Origin: Pseudopyrenochaeta lycopersici
Taxonomy: Eukaryota; Ascomycota; Dothideomycetes; Pleosporales; Pseudopyrenochaetaceae
Reading direction: 5' to 3'
Assembly (NCBI GenBank): GCA_003313425.1
Contig: NHZP01000004.1
Location: forward strand, 1,240,001-1,304,000
DNA: 64,000 nucleotides
The notes beneath the pieces are model-generated. The model had not been told where the DNA came from. It made no database searches and saw only the letters and a program-made list of their open reading frames with translations. This document shows, in pieces, positions 33,538 to 45,287 of this stretch (its first letter is position 1; the number at the start of each line of letters is the position of its first letter). A program made the position numbers and the translations under genes.

Positions 33538-36500
33538 ATGGCTCCTAAAACGAATTCGCTTCGCACGTCCACCCTAAAAGGAGAGGCTCAATCTTCACCT
33601 CTGAGTCGTAGCTCATCTGTTTCGTGTTCTGGTCGAACCGGCAGGCCATGGTCATCAATTCAAGCAACATCTACGACGTCATCAGAGAAACCTCCAATAC
33701 CTACGCGAGCAGTTCGTGCGGCAGTACGCCATAGTCTACTTTCAGACGATGGCCGTCCGATAGATTTCCTTGAGCACGAAATGGTTTCAGCAAGCAACGA
33801 GCCCACTAAGAATCAGCCTTCAAAGAAGGGATCGCGTCCAAGCACAGCAAATCGAAGATCGGCTAGTTGCTCCGCGGCAACGCGAAAAGCAATGTCTCCA
33901 GCCAAAATCCAGCGTTGGGCTGGCTTGACAAGGAGCGTGGGTGACTGGGATGGTTTGCGCAGAGTATGTGAAAGTTTAAAGTCAAAAGAAACTATACTGA
34001 TTATGGGATTTACAGGATCCCGAGCTCTGGTACGAGGATGGAGATTGTTTTGTTCACTTACATGGCAACGGAGCGTCACGCCGAGGTCCATCTTTTTGCA
34101 TCCCTTACAGGATTTTAAGGCAGAAGAAGTGCACTGCAATGCTTAGCCACTGCGATGCGCAAATGACATCAACGACAGGGTCGAACCCCAAGCAGCTGAG
34201 GCGGATGCCGAGCATAATCAATAACCCGAAACCCGGACCAAGCAATGTTCAACTGTTCATGCCTGCTCCAGAGGCACTCTCTCGGGAAGAATCCTTCAAA
34301 TGGCATATTACCACCCGTAATTTTTTTGCTTTTTTACTAGGGAAACCATTGGTCGGTGAACACATGGGTCAGACATTTGTGGAACTTCAAGAAAGATTGC
34401 GTCTTTTTCGACCTGAAGCAAACAATGACCTTGACTTCCTGGATTACGCAGAGAATCAGGGTTATCGGGACTTGGTCGAGTGCACCGATTATGCGCTTGC
34501 TTCATTGTTCTATGCCGAACATTACAAGCATAGAGAAGTTTGGATCGATGCGTTCGCTCACTGCGTCGGCATGCACGACAGTCTGGCGCTGAGCCCAGAG
34601 TATGGAGTAAGTCACCTGGAACCGAATGATGTAAAGCTTCACTCATTAAAATGTCCCAGTCTACATCCCGATTGACAAAGGCACTGATCACACGAGCTCA
34701 TGTCGAGGTTGACATTCATCTTGGCCGAGTATCGAATGCACTTAGCAATTTCCTCGATGAAGACCTCTCACCCAACTATCTTGGGCTTACGCAAGGAGCC
34801 CGAGGTCACTTGGATCGATTCCGAAGGTTCTTGAATCTTCAATTTCAACAGAAATTTGGCCACTGGCCTCCACCACCAGGTGCTTCTTTCCCCAAAGCAC
34901 TGTATAGGTCCATGTATTACGACTTCAAGAATTTATATGACTATCTTGTGGATACAGAGTCAACAACCGATATTGCTTCACAAAAACCCGCGAGCGGTGG
35001 GATCTGTGTCCTGCAGAATGTGGGCAACTTCGATAAGCGACACAACTTTAAAGCTCAACCACACCCGTTGCCTCTGCTACCAACGTACTCACTACCCGCC
35101 CGCAAGACAGAATCTCAGAAAGCCTTGCGGCAGCTGACTTTGGCATCTCAGCATAATAAGACACATCAGCTTTACACCATGAGTGCTGCTCTCGCAGTCG
35201 CAACCAACACATTGAAGAAAGATGTGACTGGTTCAAAAATAATGCAAGCGTACATGCACTTCGAGAGAGAATATGCCATGGATACAACCCAACGTGAGGA
35301 GAAGGTTTCGGCGATCGATGCACGCAAAGTCAGGTGGCTTCTGATATATGGCACACTACAATACCTGATCTCTGCCCTGCGAGCTCCAAAAGAGGTTCGA
35401 GATGTTGACACTCCAGATTACCCACTATGCTGTCTCGTCGCGGGACAGACTACATGGAATGGAAATATAAAGGCAGTCACCCCTCCAGGCAAAATGGCGT
35501 TGGCTGCACCACAACCCCTTGACGAAAATCTTTCCGATTCTCAATGCAGTCCTTGCACCATTCAGCCTGATTGCCATAGAGAGGATTATTTCTCAAATAG
35601 ATCTGCAAGCCGACGCGGTCTTGTTGAGATGCCTGCACCTATCAAAATGTCTCAGCCATCTCGCTCCTCTTCCATACGCTCCTTCGGGCCATTATCACTC
35701 TCAGCTCGAAGTTCACGCAGAAACAGTTTGACTCTCAAGCCTACACAACACTGCGCTATCATCATCCAAGGCTATGGTGATGGTCTAAACGAGACGACGG
35801 TGGCTCCATCGTGTCACAACAACACCCACCGTGTGTCTTCAGTCTACTCTGAGCAATCTACAAATTCGATTTTACCTGACGGTGCTGGCCCTGAGACGTC
35901 CTGGCTTCGACCACGCAGCCCATCTGCATCACATAGTAGAAATCCATCATCCACTGGAGGCAGTACCATATCGCGTTCTCGAACACCATTGCTGGACTCG
36001 AATCAACTCAATCAACCAGTACATTTAATGCATCTTAACACATCGAACGAAACCCCAAGTCGATCTGATAGCACAGGTTCAACATGCAGTTCAGTGTGGA
36101 GCGAAGGGGCTAGTGCGGCATCATCCAAATCCAGCGCAGATGGAGAACTTCCTGCATCTCCTAAAGCCAGCCCAGCAGAGTACAGTGGCCTCCTAGGCGG
36201 TCTTGTGCCTGTCAGCAATAGTCCGTTAGAAATCTCTCGGACACGATCATTGACCAAGGCGTACTTATCACAAAGTCATATTCACCCCCTATTACGTCGC
36301 CCATCCAAACGCGACAGTCTTCACTTCAGCGTCAATACCCAAGGCCCGGAAAGTTCATTTACCTCTCCGCTATCAAACAATGCCGATTCGAACATAGGGA
36401 TTGCACTCTCTGCCCCATCATCTCCGCCAACGCGCCCAATGCCCGACTCTCAAACCACGGCTCCCACTATTGATTTTCCGTCTCTGACAGAAGAGACAAG

Positions 36501-36819
36501 GCCGTATCACCCCCCAAGATCTATTACCATCGACTCGCCTCCTACATTTACCTCCACCACATATAAAAGTCGTGGTACGGATGTCTTTTCCGCACTTATC
36601 ACGCCCTCGAACGAGGTTTGGGAGCAATATAAAGCAGCACTCACTCGATCACACGAAAGTCGGCCAACCACTGCTACCACGGATGCCACCATAACATCGA
36701 GCACAAAATCGTCACATTCTTTTAAGATGCCGTCCTTTAGACTGTCTACGAAGACCAACCATGACGATGAACAAAGTAAGAAAAAGGATAGGAGAATTTC
36801 GTTGCTTTGGCGGCGTTGA
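33538..36819 (+). CDS. large Ser/Pro-rich protein with DUF8004-like domain
   Basis: Three exons (33538-33963, 34016-34606, 34660-36819) give 1,058 residues. Residues 1-140 are basic and Ser-rich. The region from about 143 to 560 looks like the fungal DUF8004 type: DPELWYEDGDCFVHLHGNG, then SRRGPSFCIP, RNFFAFLLGKPLVG, ALASLFYAEHYKHREVWIDAFAHC, LTKALITRAHVEVD, FPKALYRSMYYDFKNLYDYLV and RKVRWLLIYGTLQYL. The C-terminal half is disordered and Ser/Thr/Pro-rich, ending with a short basic stretch (SKKKDRRISLLWRR). No signal peptide or membrane helix is seen. Function is unknown in this family. The DUF8004 name is from memory of the motif pattern and should be treated as probable. Confidence 0.85.
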
Positions 36820-37032
36820 TCATCAAACCTACAATACCATTCCCGCAAGCAGCATCCTTAGCAATGCTTTATGACTTTCTTTTGTCAAAAGTACAGCAGC
36901 TCGCATGTCTTTTCGAGCTCAAAATTTGTCATGCACAATTATCATTTACTATGTTATATACCCTCATCTGCGACATCGAATTAGCTGACGCAGTAACACT
37001 GCGACATGATAGTATTAATAATGCAAACGTCA
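36820..37032. other. downstream intergenic, nothing recognised
   Basis: AT-rich stretch after the large DUF8004-like gene with no feature. Confidence 0.5.
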
Positions 37033-37461
37033 TCACACCACATTCGTCCTGACACATGAATACCTCTTGTGCAAAAGTCTTCCCCTATCAATGGTACTGA
37101 GGCCTTCGTTCCCGGCCATCGGCCTAGGAGCTTTCCCGCTACATTCCACATCCCCACAAACACAATTTCGGCATATCCACTGTTCGCCTTTAGTATCATC
37201 GAGCATATCGCCGATATATACATTGTCAGGATTGATGTCCACTAGGCTCTCGACTAGCAAGCCAGGGATACGGGCTAGGACTGATACAACAGCGTCATGT
37301 CCAGGGAGGGAACCTAGCACATGGCAAGCCGAAGAACTTGATGGCTCCTGTGGAGACAAGTCTGGGAAGGGGTTAGGAGGTAGTCTCATGCTCAGGTCAA
37401 AAAAGTTGCGGCTTGATGGTACTGAGTCTGTAGAAGGACCGGTGTTGGAACTGGTACGCAT
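37033..37461 (-). CDS. hypothetical protein, uncertain
   Basis: Intronless ATG-initiated frame of 142 codons with balanced composition (SRNFFDLSMRLPPNPFPDLS, LVDINPDNVYIGDML and a CRNCVCGDVEC cluster). Three or four Cys within about 12 residues could bind metal. No family recognised. An overlapping open frame of similar length exists on the other strand, which lowers confidence. Confidence 0.3.
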   Translation of the reverse strand: MRTSSNTGPSTDSVPSSRNFFDLSMRLPPNPFPDLSPQEPSSSSACHVLGSLPGHDAVVSVLARIPGLLVESLVDINPDNVYIGDMLDDTKGEQWICRNCVCGDVECSGKAPRPMAGNEGLSTIDRGRLLHKRYSCVRTNVV

Positions 37462-38887
37462 AGTTGGAGGACAGTTTGAAAAGAGGTGATATCCTGATGC
37501 GGCCTCTCACTATGTAAGCTATTGCAGACGCAAAATAGGAACGGTGATGTTGCGATCAACATGTACGGTCATGGGTTCCTGAAAGCACGTGCAGTTTGTT
37601 TGATTGACATAAATTTTGTCCTCACCGCCTCCACTCTATTGTACCCCAAACAACCTTAATGTTCAGAGAGTGGCCTCAGCAAAGAATAGCATCGAAGAAC
37701 CTTGAAGTGTTCGACCTGGCAGAGAGACGTTGTGGGAAGGTGTCAGTGTTTACCGCCATCTTCAAAGTTACCTCGGTGGCTGGCATGCTGGCGAGCACAT
37801 TGAGATCGTCTGTCCGTTAGTAGCCCGACGTTTCAGCGCCTCAATACGAGCGTTGACTCCGCTTCTATGGGACCCCATGACATCATGCCGAGCACCCAAT
37901 GAAAACCCGCCCCTTCCAGCAGTACTGCCCTCATATGTTCATCCCAATACTCACTCGACAAACCGAGCGATTCTCCCGACAGCCCGAGTTACATCGTGAA
38001 GAAATATCTCGTATCGGAAGTCAAATCAGTGCCTGATACTATTTTCGGCCCGAGGTGGACGGGCAGCGTTTCGCTGCCCCCGCGAAATCTTTCCTTTACC
38101 CACAGAGTAGTGGAGATCAATGCACTGCGGGCCTTTTACCTGCATCGGCGAAGCAGTAGCTAACCGACGTGACGGTCAGGTTACAGCATCGCTTGCGGGT
38201 GATGCGGAAGTGGCGTGCGGCTCTATTGATCCCTGCGCGGGAAAGTGGATATGTTCTGTGGAGGCAAGGCTGCATAGTCTGCAATCCTAAATTTGGTACA
38301 TTGTTTTGCATGAACTGTGCGAAACATGACAGAGCGAAACATCAAACTTTCAGGCCTCACTGTCCAGTCAGAGCGAGGATAGAGAGGATTTCCGTCTGAG
38401 GCATACGTTCGCGATTACTGGCCATTATTCGCAAGCATAACATTTGCGATAGTTTCTCAATGATAGGATATTCCACACGTAAACGTAAAAGATATTTACG
38501 GATGGCGCGCCATTAGGCTGTGGCAATCAATACAGTTTTACATCACAGGAACTAGCTAGCGGCCAGCAAGGCTACTGACGTGCATCGGACCCCCGGAGAA
38601 TTTAATCAGGCCATTACTCGAAAAGGAAGAGAGCGGTCGGATGCAACCCAACAGGGTTGCTATGACGGGGATGGGCCCGTTCATTGGCTATCGGTGTAAT
38701 GTATTGCTTTAGTGACGTCGCTCAAGATACTTTTTCGCGTATATTCGATATAGTATAAGTATGTCTTGACCTCTCGCTGGAATAGTCATCATCCAAATCA
38801 CAGTCACATCAACTCAACTACTTCCATCCTCACTTCAAACTTTTACAAACACTTCCTCACGACATCAGTCAACCCAAACACTTCAAA
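37462..38887. other. intergenic, promoter of the Alt a 1-like gene
   Basis: About 1.4 kb without a supported ORF. The last 130 bp form a CA-rich leader with almost no G, typical of strongly expressed secreted-protein genes. Confidence 0.55.
38749..38759 (+). promoter_or_regulatory. TATA-like element of the Alt a 1-like gene
   Basis: TATAGTATAAG lies about 130 bp upstream of the ATG and just before the CA-rich leader. The spacing fits a fungal core promoter. Confidence 0.35.
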
Positions 38888-39403
38888 ATGCAGTTCATCA
38901 CAGTCGCTTCCGCACTCTTCACCGTTGCTCTCGCAGCACCCACTGCTCAAACTACCGACTGCCCCAACCCAGCACACTGCGGCGAGGCTCCTGACCCATC
39001 CACCTACGAGAACATCGATATCACCGACTACTACGTCCGCAAGAACAACGGCATCCAGAACGTCTTCTTCAAGCTTTCTGGCAACAACGCCACTGAGATC
39101 TCCTGCGAGAGCGGCCCTGTCCCAACCATTCCTTCAGAGGTCGTAACTTGCGGCGAGTCTGACTACCGCTTTGGCGTCATTGAGGACCCCAACGGTGGAT
39201 CTGAGGTTGGAATCGCTGTCTACCACCAGACTGCGCCTTTGTAAGTACTATATTCGAATGAGGTGTAAGCTAAGACTAACAAGCGCCATAGTGCCGGAAA
39301 ATGGGGCCAGGGCAGCGTTCCCACCTACTGCCGCGCTGGAGGCAACGGACCCGATGACTTCGTCTGCCAGCAGGTCAGCGAGGTCACCATTGTTATCCAG
39401 TAA
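38888..39403 (+). CDS. secreted Alt a 1-like (AA1-like domain) protein
   Basis: Small secreted beta-barrel protein of the Alt a 1 family, which is found only in fungi, mainly Dothideomycetes and some Sordariomycetes. Relatives include a major airborne allergen and plant-interaction elicitors. Two exons (38888-39240, 39292-39403) give 154 residues. A signal peptide (MQFITVASALFTVALA) is followed by Cys at 25, 31, 73, 88, 131 and 143. The hallmark block YCRAGGNGPDDFVCQQ is at about 130-145, and CGESDYRFG corresponds to the family CGEN region. One N-glycosylation sequon lies at about residue 67. Beta-strand-rich character fits the barrel. This paralogue has two extra N-terminal Cys (25, 31). Exact role is unknown. 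Confidence 0.92.
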
Positions 39404-39816
39404 ATTTGAAATAGCGCAAGTTTGACGGATAACGTAATATTTAATACTGGGGCGACTTTTGTACATAACTTCGAAAATTATAAACAAATACATATTCCGT
39501 CAGGGCAATAGCCAACACCCCTAAAATCTAGCAAACCTTCAATGACAGATGACGGAACAACGCCTTGGGTTTGGTGCCCGAGTAACCGTATCTGAATCCT
39601 CCATAATCAACTTCGTTTCCTCACACTCATTCACTTCAAGGTGACTGTTTCAAAGCGAGATGTGTCAGACATAAGTGACTAGGAAATGAGTAAGTGGTGA
39701 GTATATAGCCAGTCCCGTAGAAATGCAGTCTACAGTACCTCCTCGTAGTTGCTATTTTCTCTCCTAGATTCTCCATCATAACATTATTCTTTCTCCCGAA
39801 CAGCGCCTTTCTAAAC

Positions 39817-40433
39817 ATGTCATCCACAATGCCGGACAGTATGCGCATCGAGCATCTTGAAACCAAGGTCAACTCACTCTCGCAAAACATTGATGATCTC
39901 ACGAAAGTTTCCGAAAGCAACGGAATCTGTATTCTGGCGTTGAAAGGTATAGTAGAAAAGATGTTTGAACTCGAGAAAATGCAGGGGCGCACAACGCCTG
40001 ATAGCGTAAGAAGCGATTTTCGTTCACCTGTCGAAAGCCGGAGACGTAGCAGGAACGCTCCACAAACAGCTGAGAAGCAAACAAGTAACGAATCGCATCT
40101 CAGAGATCAACCCACTAATGGAGGTACTGGTACAGCGGTGACCAAGCTTTGTTGTGTAATCTCAAAAGCAGTCCAGTCTCCCAACACTGCAAGCGATGCC
40201 TTCCCTTTACCACCATATTCAAAGAAAACGCACAGTACTAGCATCAATAGCAGCGAGGTGAGTGGCGATGTTGTGGGCAAGGAGATGAATCGAAACTAAG
40301 AAATCAATACTAGCAATGCGAGCTCCGCGGACGGCGACATGCCTGGAATCCACCCCAACTCCACAGTCGCGAATTATTCATCACCATTTCCATATTATCT
40401 CTCCTGATTATCACTTATGTTCTCTGCTGTTAA
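39817..40433 (+). CDS. predicted tail-anchored coiled-coil protein
   Basis: Not recognised. The unspliced frame ends at 40299. A 56-bp intron 40258-40313 (GTGAGT, CTAAG branch, ACTAG) joins 39817-40257 to 40314-40433 in phase 0, for 186 residues. The N-terminal part has heptad-like helices (RIEHLETKVNSLSQNIDDL, LKGIVEKMFELEKM); the middle is polar and disordered. The second exon ends with one strongly hydrophobic helix LFITISILSLLIITYVL directly followed by Cys-Cys and the stop. That is the layout of a C-tail-anchored membrane protein, and the terminal Cys pair could be acylated. Splicing that reveals a perfect terminal membrane helix is unlikely by chance. Function unknown. Confidence 0.55.
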
Positions 40434-41263
40434 AGGCAGAACATTGGAAGATCCCGTACTTAGTAGCATCTCACTCGTAGACTCAGATAGCGGCGATTTA
40501 TATGACAATCCACTCCTTGCCCCAACACATTGACGCAGTTGTTGCGAAGATGGTGTGTCTAAATTGTCACGGTATGTTTACATACTGTCGCTACACGTAC
40601 TCTTAGAGGGTTTGGAGGCTGATCTGAATGAGTATGCACATAAAATTGAGGATGATAACGAGTACGCAAGAACACAATATGTCTAAGTGGATAGAAACAG
40701 GCATATACGTATCGAAATATAGTCCCCGGAGGTCTAGCAATGGCTGTTGCTAGCAATATAGAATCGAAGAATGCCCCGTGCATTGATGGTGTTACGGAGG
40801 GGAATTTCACAGAAACCGAGGTTATCCTTCTTGCAGTTGCGTAATTGTGCCCTCGGCGTTTTTTAAAACAGGATCACAGCAGAACGGTAATATTCAAGGC
40901 ACAAATTATGTATAGAAACCTCTCTGGAGAACGACATAAGATGTCTCCTTTCATCCATAATTCGAACTATCTTACATTGTAAGATACCCACCACCACGCA
41001 ATATGTAAAATGTGCTTTTATCTGCTGGAAAACTATACTCGCCATAGAATATATCGCCATATTTGTATGCTTTCCTTAAAACAACATCAGCAGAAGTTCT
41101 TTTTTTGCATCATTCATAACATTTTTTTGTCATTGCACAACCTGACAACTCTCTCTCTCCCTGAGCTCCTTACTGCGTTCACTTGGCTCACTCGCTTCGC
41201 TATCATCAGATATGTTCGTCTGTAAACAAACTCAATTTTCGTCGCGAGGAATTGTTTGAAGTA
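40434..41263. other. intergenic, nothing recognised
   Basis: About 830 bp, AT-rich, with short shadow-like ORFs only. Confidence 0.5.
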
Positions 41264-43789
41264 TTAAGCGGTTCGCCTTTGATGCGATCCGCGGCGATGG
41301 CTTGAGTAGAATGCTATGGTCTGATTACCTTGCCGAACGCCATCGATGACTGCGGAAAGGGGAAGTTAACAGTAATCTAGGCCTTGTGCTTACTTTTACA
41401 TATAGAAACTTACAGGCGCTCATGACATCGTTTAAGAGATGACTCGATCCTAGTGCTGTAGCGAAAGCATGTGCCTTTGCTGCGTCCTCGGTGTAGACAG
41501 CACTCATTGAGTTGTCGATGATTTGCCAGCCATCGCAAAGTCTGGCAACAAAATCCTGAATGTGAATGAGCTTAACTCCATCCATGCCGAAACCGAAAGT
41601 CTTAGAAACAGTGCCCATGGAACGCGCTGTTGTCGTGTCGAGCACTGTGTTTTTTTCACGCAGCTTGGCTGAAACGGCGGATGTTCTTCGACCTGGTTGA
41701 AATTCATCCAGGCCTAGCAGTTTTGAGCAAACTGCGTCTCTATCAGACAGGGCCTGAAGATCTGCAAGCGAAAAGTGATGTAGAACACACGTCCTTGGGA
41801 GACTGGCCCATACCAATCCTGGCCTTTGTCAGCGCGTTCTCACACTTCATCGGCACGCCGCAACAACATACGCTCTGTAGTTTATATTAGCATCTGATAT
41901 TTCATTAATATGGTATGCGAAGCTTACCTGCATGACCTTTGTAGCGCGCCCACCTAGAAATGAGGAGTTGAGAGTTAGCATTAGACCCATGAGTGCACTG
42001 TTGATAGAGATCTCACCAGGCTTGACCTGCTCTCTTGAGCAATCTCAACATTTCCGCAGCTTCTAAAGTCTTGTTGGGTTTCCTTAACAAGGGATGATCT
42101 AGCGCAATGACCGCAATCTTCGGCTCTACCATCGTAGAAGCCTTGACCACTAAGAGCGAATCACAGAGGTCAGTCAAGGTCTCATAAATGGAATTTGTCT
42201 CGCCTACAGACTTGTAGTAGGCTCGTGGACACCGATATGAAAGATGAGCTACCTCCGCGCATAGAAAGGTGGAGGTTTGTCAAAAACATGACGGCTTGCC
42301 TGCCTTGGCCTTCGAGTGTGAACGGTTCCAAGTACTCTCCCCTCCATATAGCGTGGGCTTCGCTCAGAAATCCTGCATCTTCGGTGAATTCCGTCCTACT
42401 GTTTCGATCCCACACCCTAAAACCAATGTGGTACGCAGTAACCGGACTGCTGAAGGGGCGGTTGGCCGATGCGACAGTAGACATGATGTAATCTTCGGCA
42501 TCCGACAAGAGTTCATGGTCCCAAGCATCACTAATTACTAACGGTATACCACCTAGTGGTTGGCTCCGTAGTGACGACCTTTGCATTGCTGGCATAGGCA
42601 CAGGCTTGGGCTTTTCCGCTCGGGAGGCCTTTTTGACAAGCGATCTGTAGCACTTGCGAGTACGCACTGAATTAGCCTTGGCCGCCTTGCCGGAGGTGTA
42701 GATTTTCTCTTTTTCCAGTCGGTGTAACTCAATGTCAAGGTCTCGAGCAGTAGCCTCAATGATCTTGCGAAGATCACTGTAGCGACCATTCGGGTCTGTG
42801 AATGGAACTGAGAAGAACACCTGGTTATACACTGGAAAAGCTCGACCTCCGAATAATCGCACATGGTCTTCGAATTGGCCGCGCACCTTTGATGTCGAAA
42901 GGTCAAGCTTAAAGATTGTGTTAAATATCTTGGCAAAATTCACGATATCTCGTCTAAACCAACGCCAAAGTACGCATAGCAGTTCACGATTTTGAGATGT
43001 CCAGCTAGAGAGAAGAAATCAGCGTGATTAATCTGAAATCCATGAGTCAGGTACACGTACCGATGTGTTGGTGAATACTCTGGAAGCCGTATTGTGGTAG
43101 GTTTTTGCGGGGTCCGCTTCACAGCCTTAAATTTACCACCGCGACCAAAGTCGAGTATTCGACGAACAGGTTGAGGCTTCTTTCTGTTTTTCGAATTAAA
43201 GGGACGCCTCTTCAATCCTAGTTGAGGCGAAATAGAGGGTATGCCTCGAATTGGGCAGGGTGTGCGCGTCAGCAAAAAGTCCGTTCCGTCAGAATCATAA
43301 TCTGGTGAAGTTGGAGGGCTGCTAGTAAGGGTCGCAGTTTCGTTGGTAGGAGAAGAGGCAAAGGATTTTAGTTGGTCATAGAGATCAGATCCAGAAGGGT
43401 ACCTACCAATGGAGACCTGAAGCGATGTGGACGTTGGTGAGGTATATAGAGTAGGAATTTTTGTCTCAGCGTCCGCAGCAGGTGTGCTTGGCGACTCAAA
43501 CCTTGGAATTTCAGGCTCATACTCGACTGGATGCTCAAATATATCCACAGTCGAAGGCAGCACCAGGTGTTTCTCACCATGATCACTGCTACTTCCTGGG
43601 AAGCCTAGACCGGTTAGCACTTGCTTAAAGACCACATTGGGGAGCCCTATCGTAGAGCAACTTACCTTGAGCTTCATCTGTGCCCATGCTCAGTCTAGAG
43701 AGAGACTTTGATGTTTCCTCGGGTTCTGAATCTGCAGGCATCCATACCATAACTCCAGCGTCACACTCCTGCCATATACCGCCCGCCAT
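41264..43789 (-). CDS. DUF7587-type protein with Trp-rich N-terminal helix motif
   Basis: Eight exons (43666-43789, 43061-43604, 42212-43004, about 42017-42141, 41928-41953, 41846-41874, 41414-41753, 41264-41349) join to about 688 residues. The N-terminal 230 residues are disordered and Ser/Pro-rich. Removing the intron at 43005-43060 restores RWTSQNRELLCVLWRWFRRD, a Myb/SANT-like motif often found before DUF7587 in fungi. The DUF7587-like part reads IGFRVWDRNSRTEF, then SSSFISVSTSLL and later VKLIHIQDFVARL. Exon 4-7 borders are the best in-frame choices but include weak AAG acceptors. Basic stretches (LKRRPFNSKNRKKPQP) suggest a nuclear location. Function is unknown for the family. Confidence 0.8.
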
Positions 43790-43943
43790 CGTAACTATCG
43801 TGTCAGTAATCCACTAGAGGTAAAAAGCAGCAATATTGGCAGAAAAAAGGATGTTCTGAATAAGAGAGGTGGCAGCCGTCGATAATTCAACCTTTAAAGA
43901 GATGTGAGTGCGCCTAGAGCGTGCCTAGGCGAGAGCAAGTTTG

Positions 43944-43971
43944 ACGCGTCCGAAGCCACTTTGCGACGCGT
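43944..43971. promoter_or_regulatory. paired ACGCGT (MCB-like) elements
   Basis: Two ACGCGT hexamers (43944-43949 and 43966-43971), each preceded by G, are spaced 22 bp start to start, about two helical turns, and lie about 155-185 bp upstream of the DUF7587-type gene. ACGCGT is the core bound by MBF (Mbp1/Swi6) at G1/S genes in ascomycete yeasts. Confidence 0.4.
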
Positions 43972-43989
43972 GGTGGCGTGTTAAAAACA

Positions 43990-45287
43990 GATAGAAGAAC
44001 ATCAAATCGGTGACCCGAGGATGCGAGGACGTGACACCGTGGGATGAAGGTGATGAGGTGAAAGTAGAGTCCAATTCTAGCTGTGATCTGACCACATGTC
44101 ATTTCAGCTTTTCGAACAAGAGATGTACTCAGCAGAGTAGTTGAATAAGATTTCAAAGTCTCTGCAAGGCGAAAATGGTTGTGTATGAAATTTGCCGGTG
44201 TCGCTATAAGCATCAGTCGTCGGCTCTATCAGGTCAATAGTGAGGTGCGTCTATCTTGCTGCAGTTAACCCGGGACCTTCCGCGGGTCTCATGACAGCTC
44301 ATCTCATAATGAAGACCCATAGAAGAAAGAATGGAGTGTATCAATACAGTACAAATATGGAAAGGAACATGAGCATACGCAAACTCGCTGCTTGCAAGCA
44401 CCTTGACTATCCTCGGCTAGTTCTAATATGGAAGAGCCCGGGAAGGGATTCACGCAAACATGGTAAATATACAAAGTTTAAGAGAGTATATATGATGCTA
44501 CCTGGTGTTGTTATAGCGATATATACAAACGTATGATAAAGAAGACCATTGTTGCCATGTTTTAAACTGCATCCTCTCAGAGAGCCAACAATGCGCTAGA
44601 AGTGGAAGGAAAAGGGCGTGTCTATGAGAAGGCAAAGAAAAGGTGCAGACAACCTCCCACGCTGCGTTACATTCATCATTTCGTAGTTTCATAATTGTAA
44701 TCAAGAGATCAAGGAAATAAGATAAAGAATACTTTTTCACCCAAGTGTGCTTGGCAGCCAGTGGAGGCGCGCCTATCAAATCGATGCTTTATACAGGTTG
44801 GATCATATAAGCTCCGTAAGATGCTTTGCATTGGCGGACGTAAATGGTCAATAGATGTGAAAGACATAAGTTGTAAAGCGGAAGGAACAGCAGGGAAGAT
44901 GGTGATTCGATACTTCTGTTGTAAGCGAAGCCACCAACAAGCGCGGTTTGTCTACGGGCGGTGCGGGCAGTGCGGGCGGAACATATCTGCAAGCGGCGCA
45001 GTTATCGTTCGTTCTTTTCATGTGAACTGGTCGCTGGGTTGCATAAGCGCTCGCGGGCAATGACATTCATGCTGCGGACGCGCATAGACGAGGTGGGGGT
45101 TAATATAAGCGGCATATGGTATGCACAGCGTGACCCGACTGGTCAAACCTGCCGACTGACGAGCCATTAACCAGCTTCGTGGTAAATTGAGTGCGTAGTT
45201 GCGGTGAATGGTTTCCAATCACGGATCATCGTTAAGGAAGAGGCTATCCGTGTTCTCATGGGCTTATTTTGAGGTGTTGGAAACTCC
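43990..45287. other. intergenic, nothing recognised
   Basis: About 1.3 kb between two minus-strand genes. Short overlapping ORFs occur on both strands without support. Confidence 0.5.
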
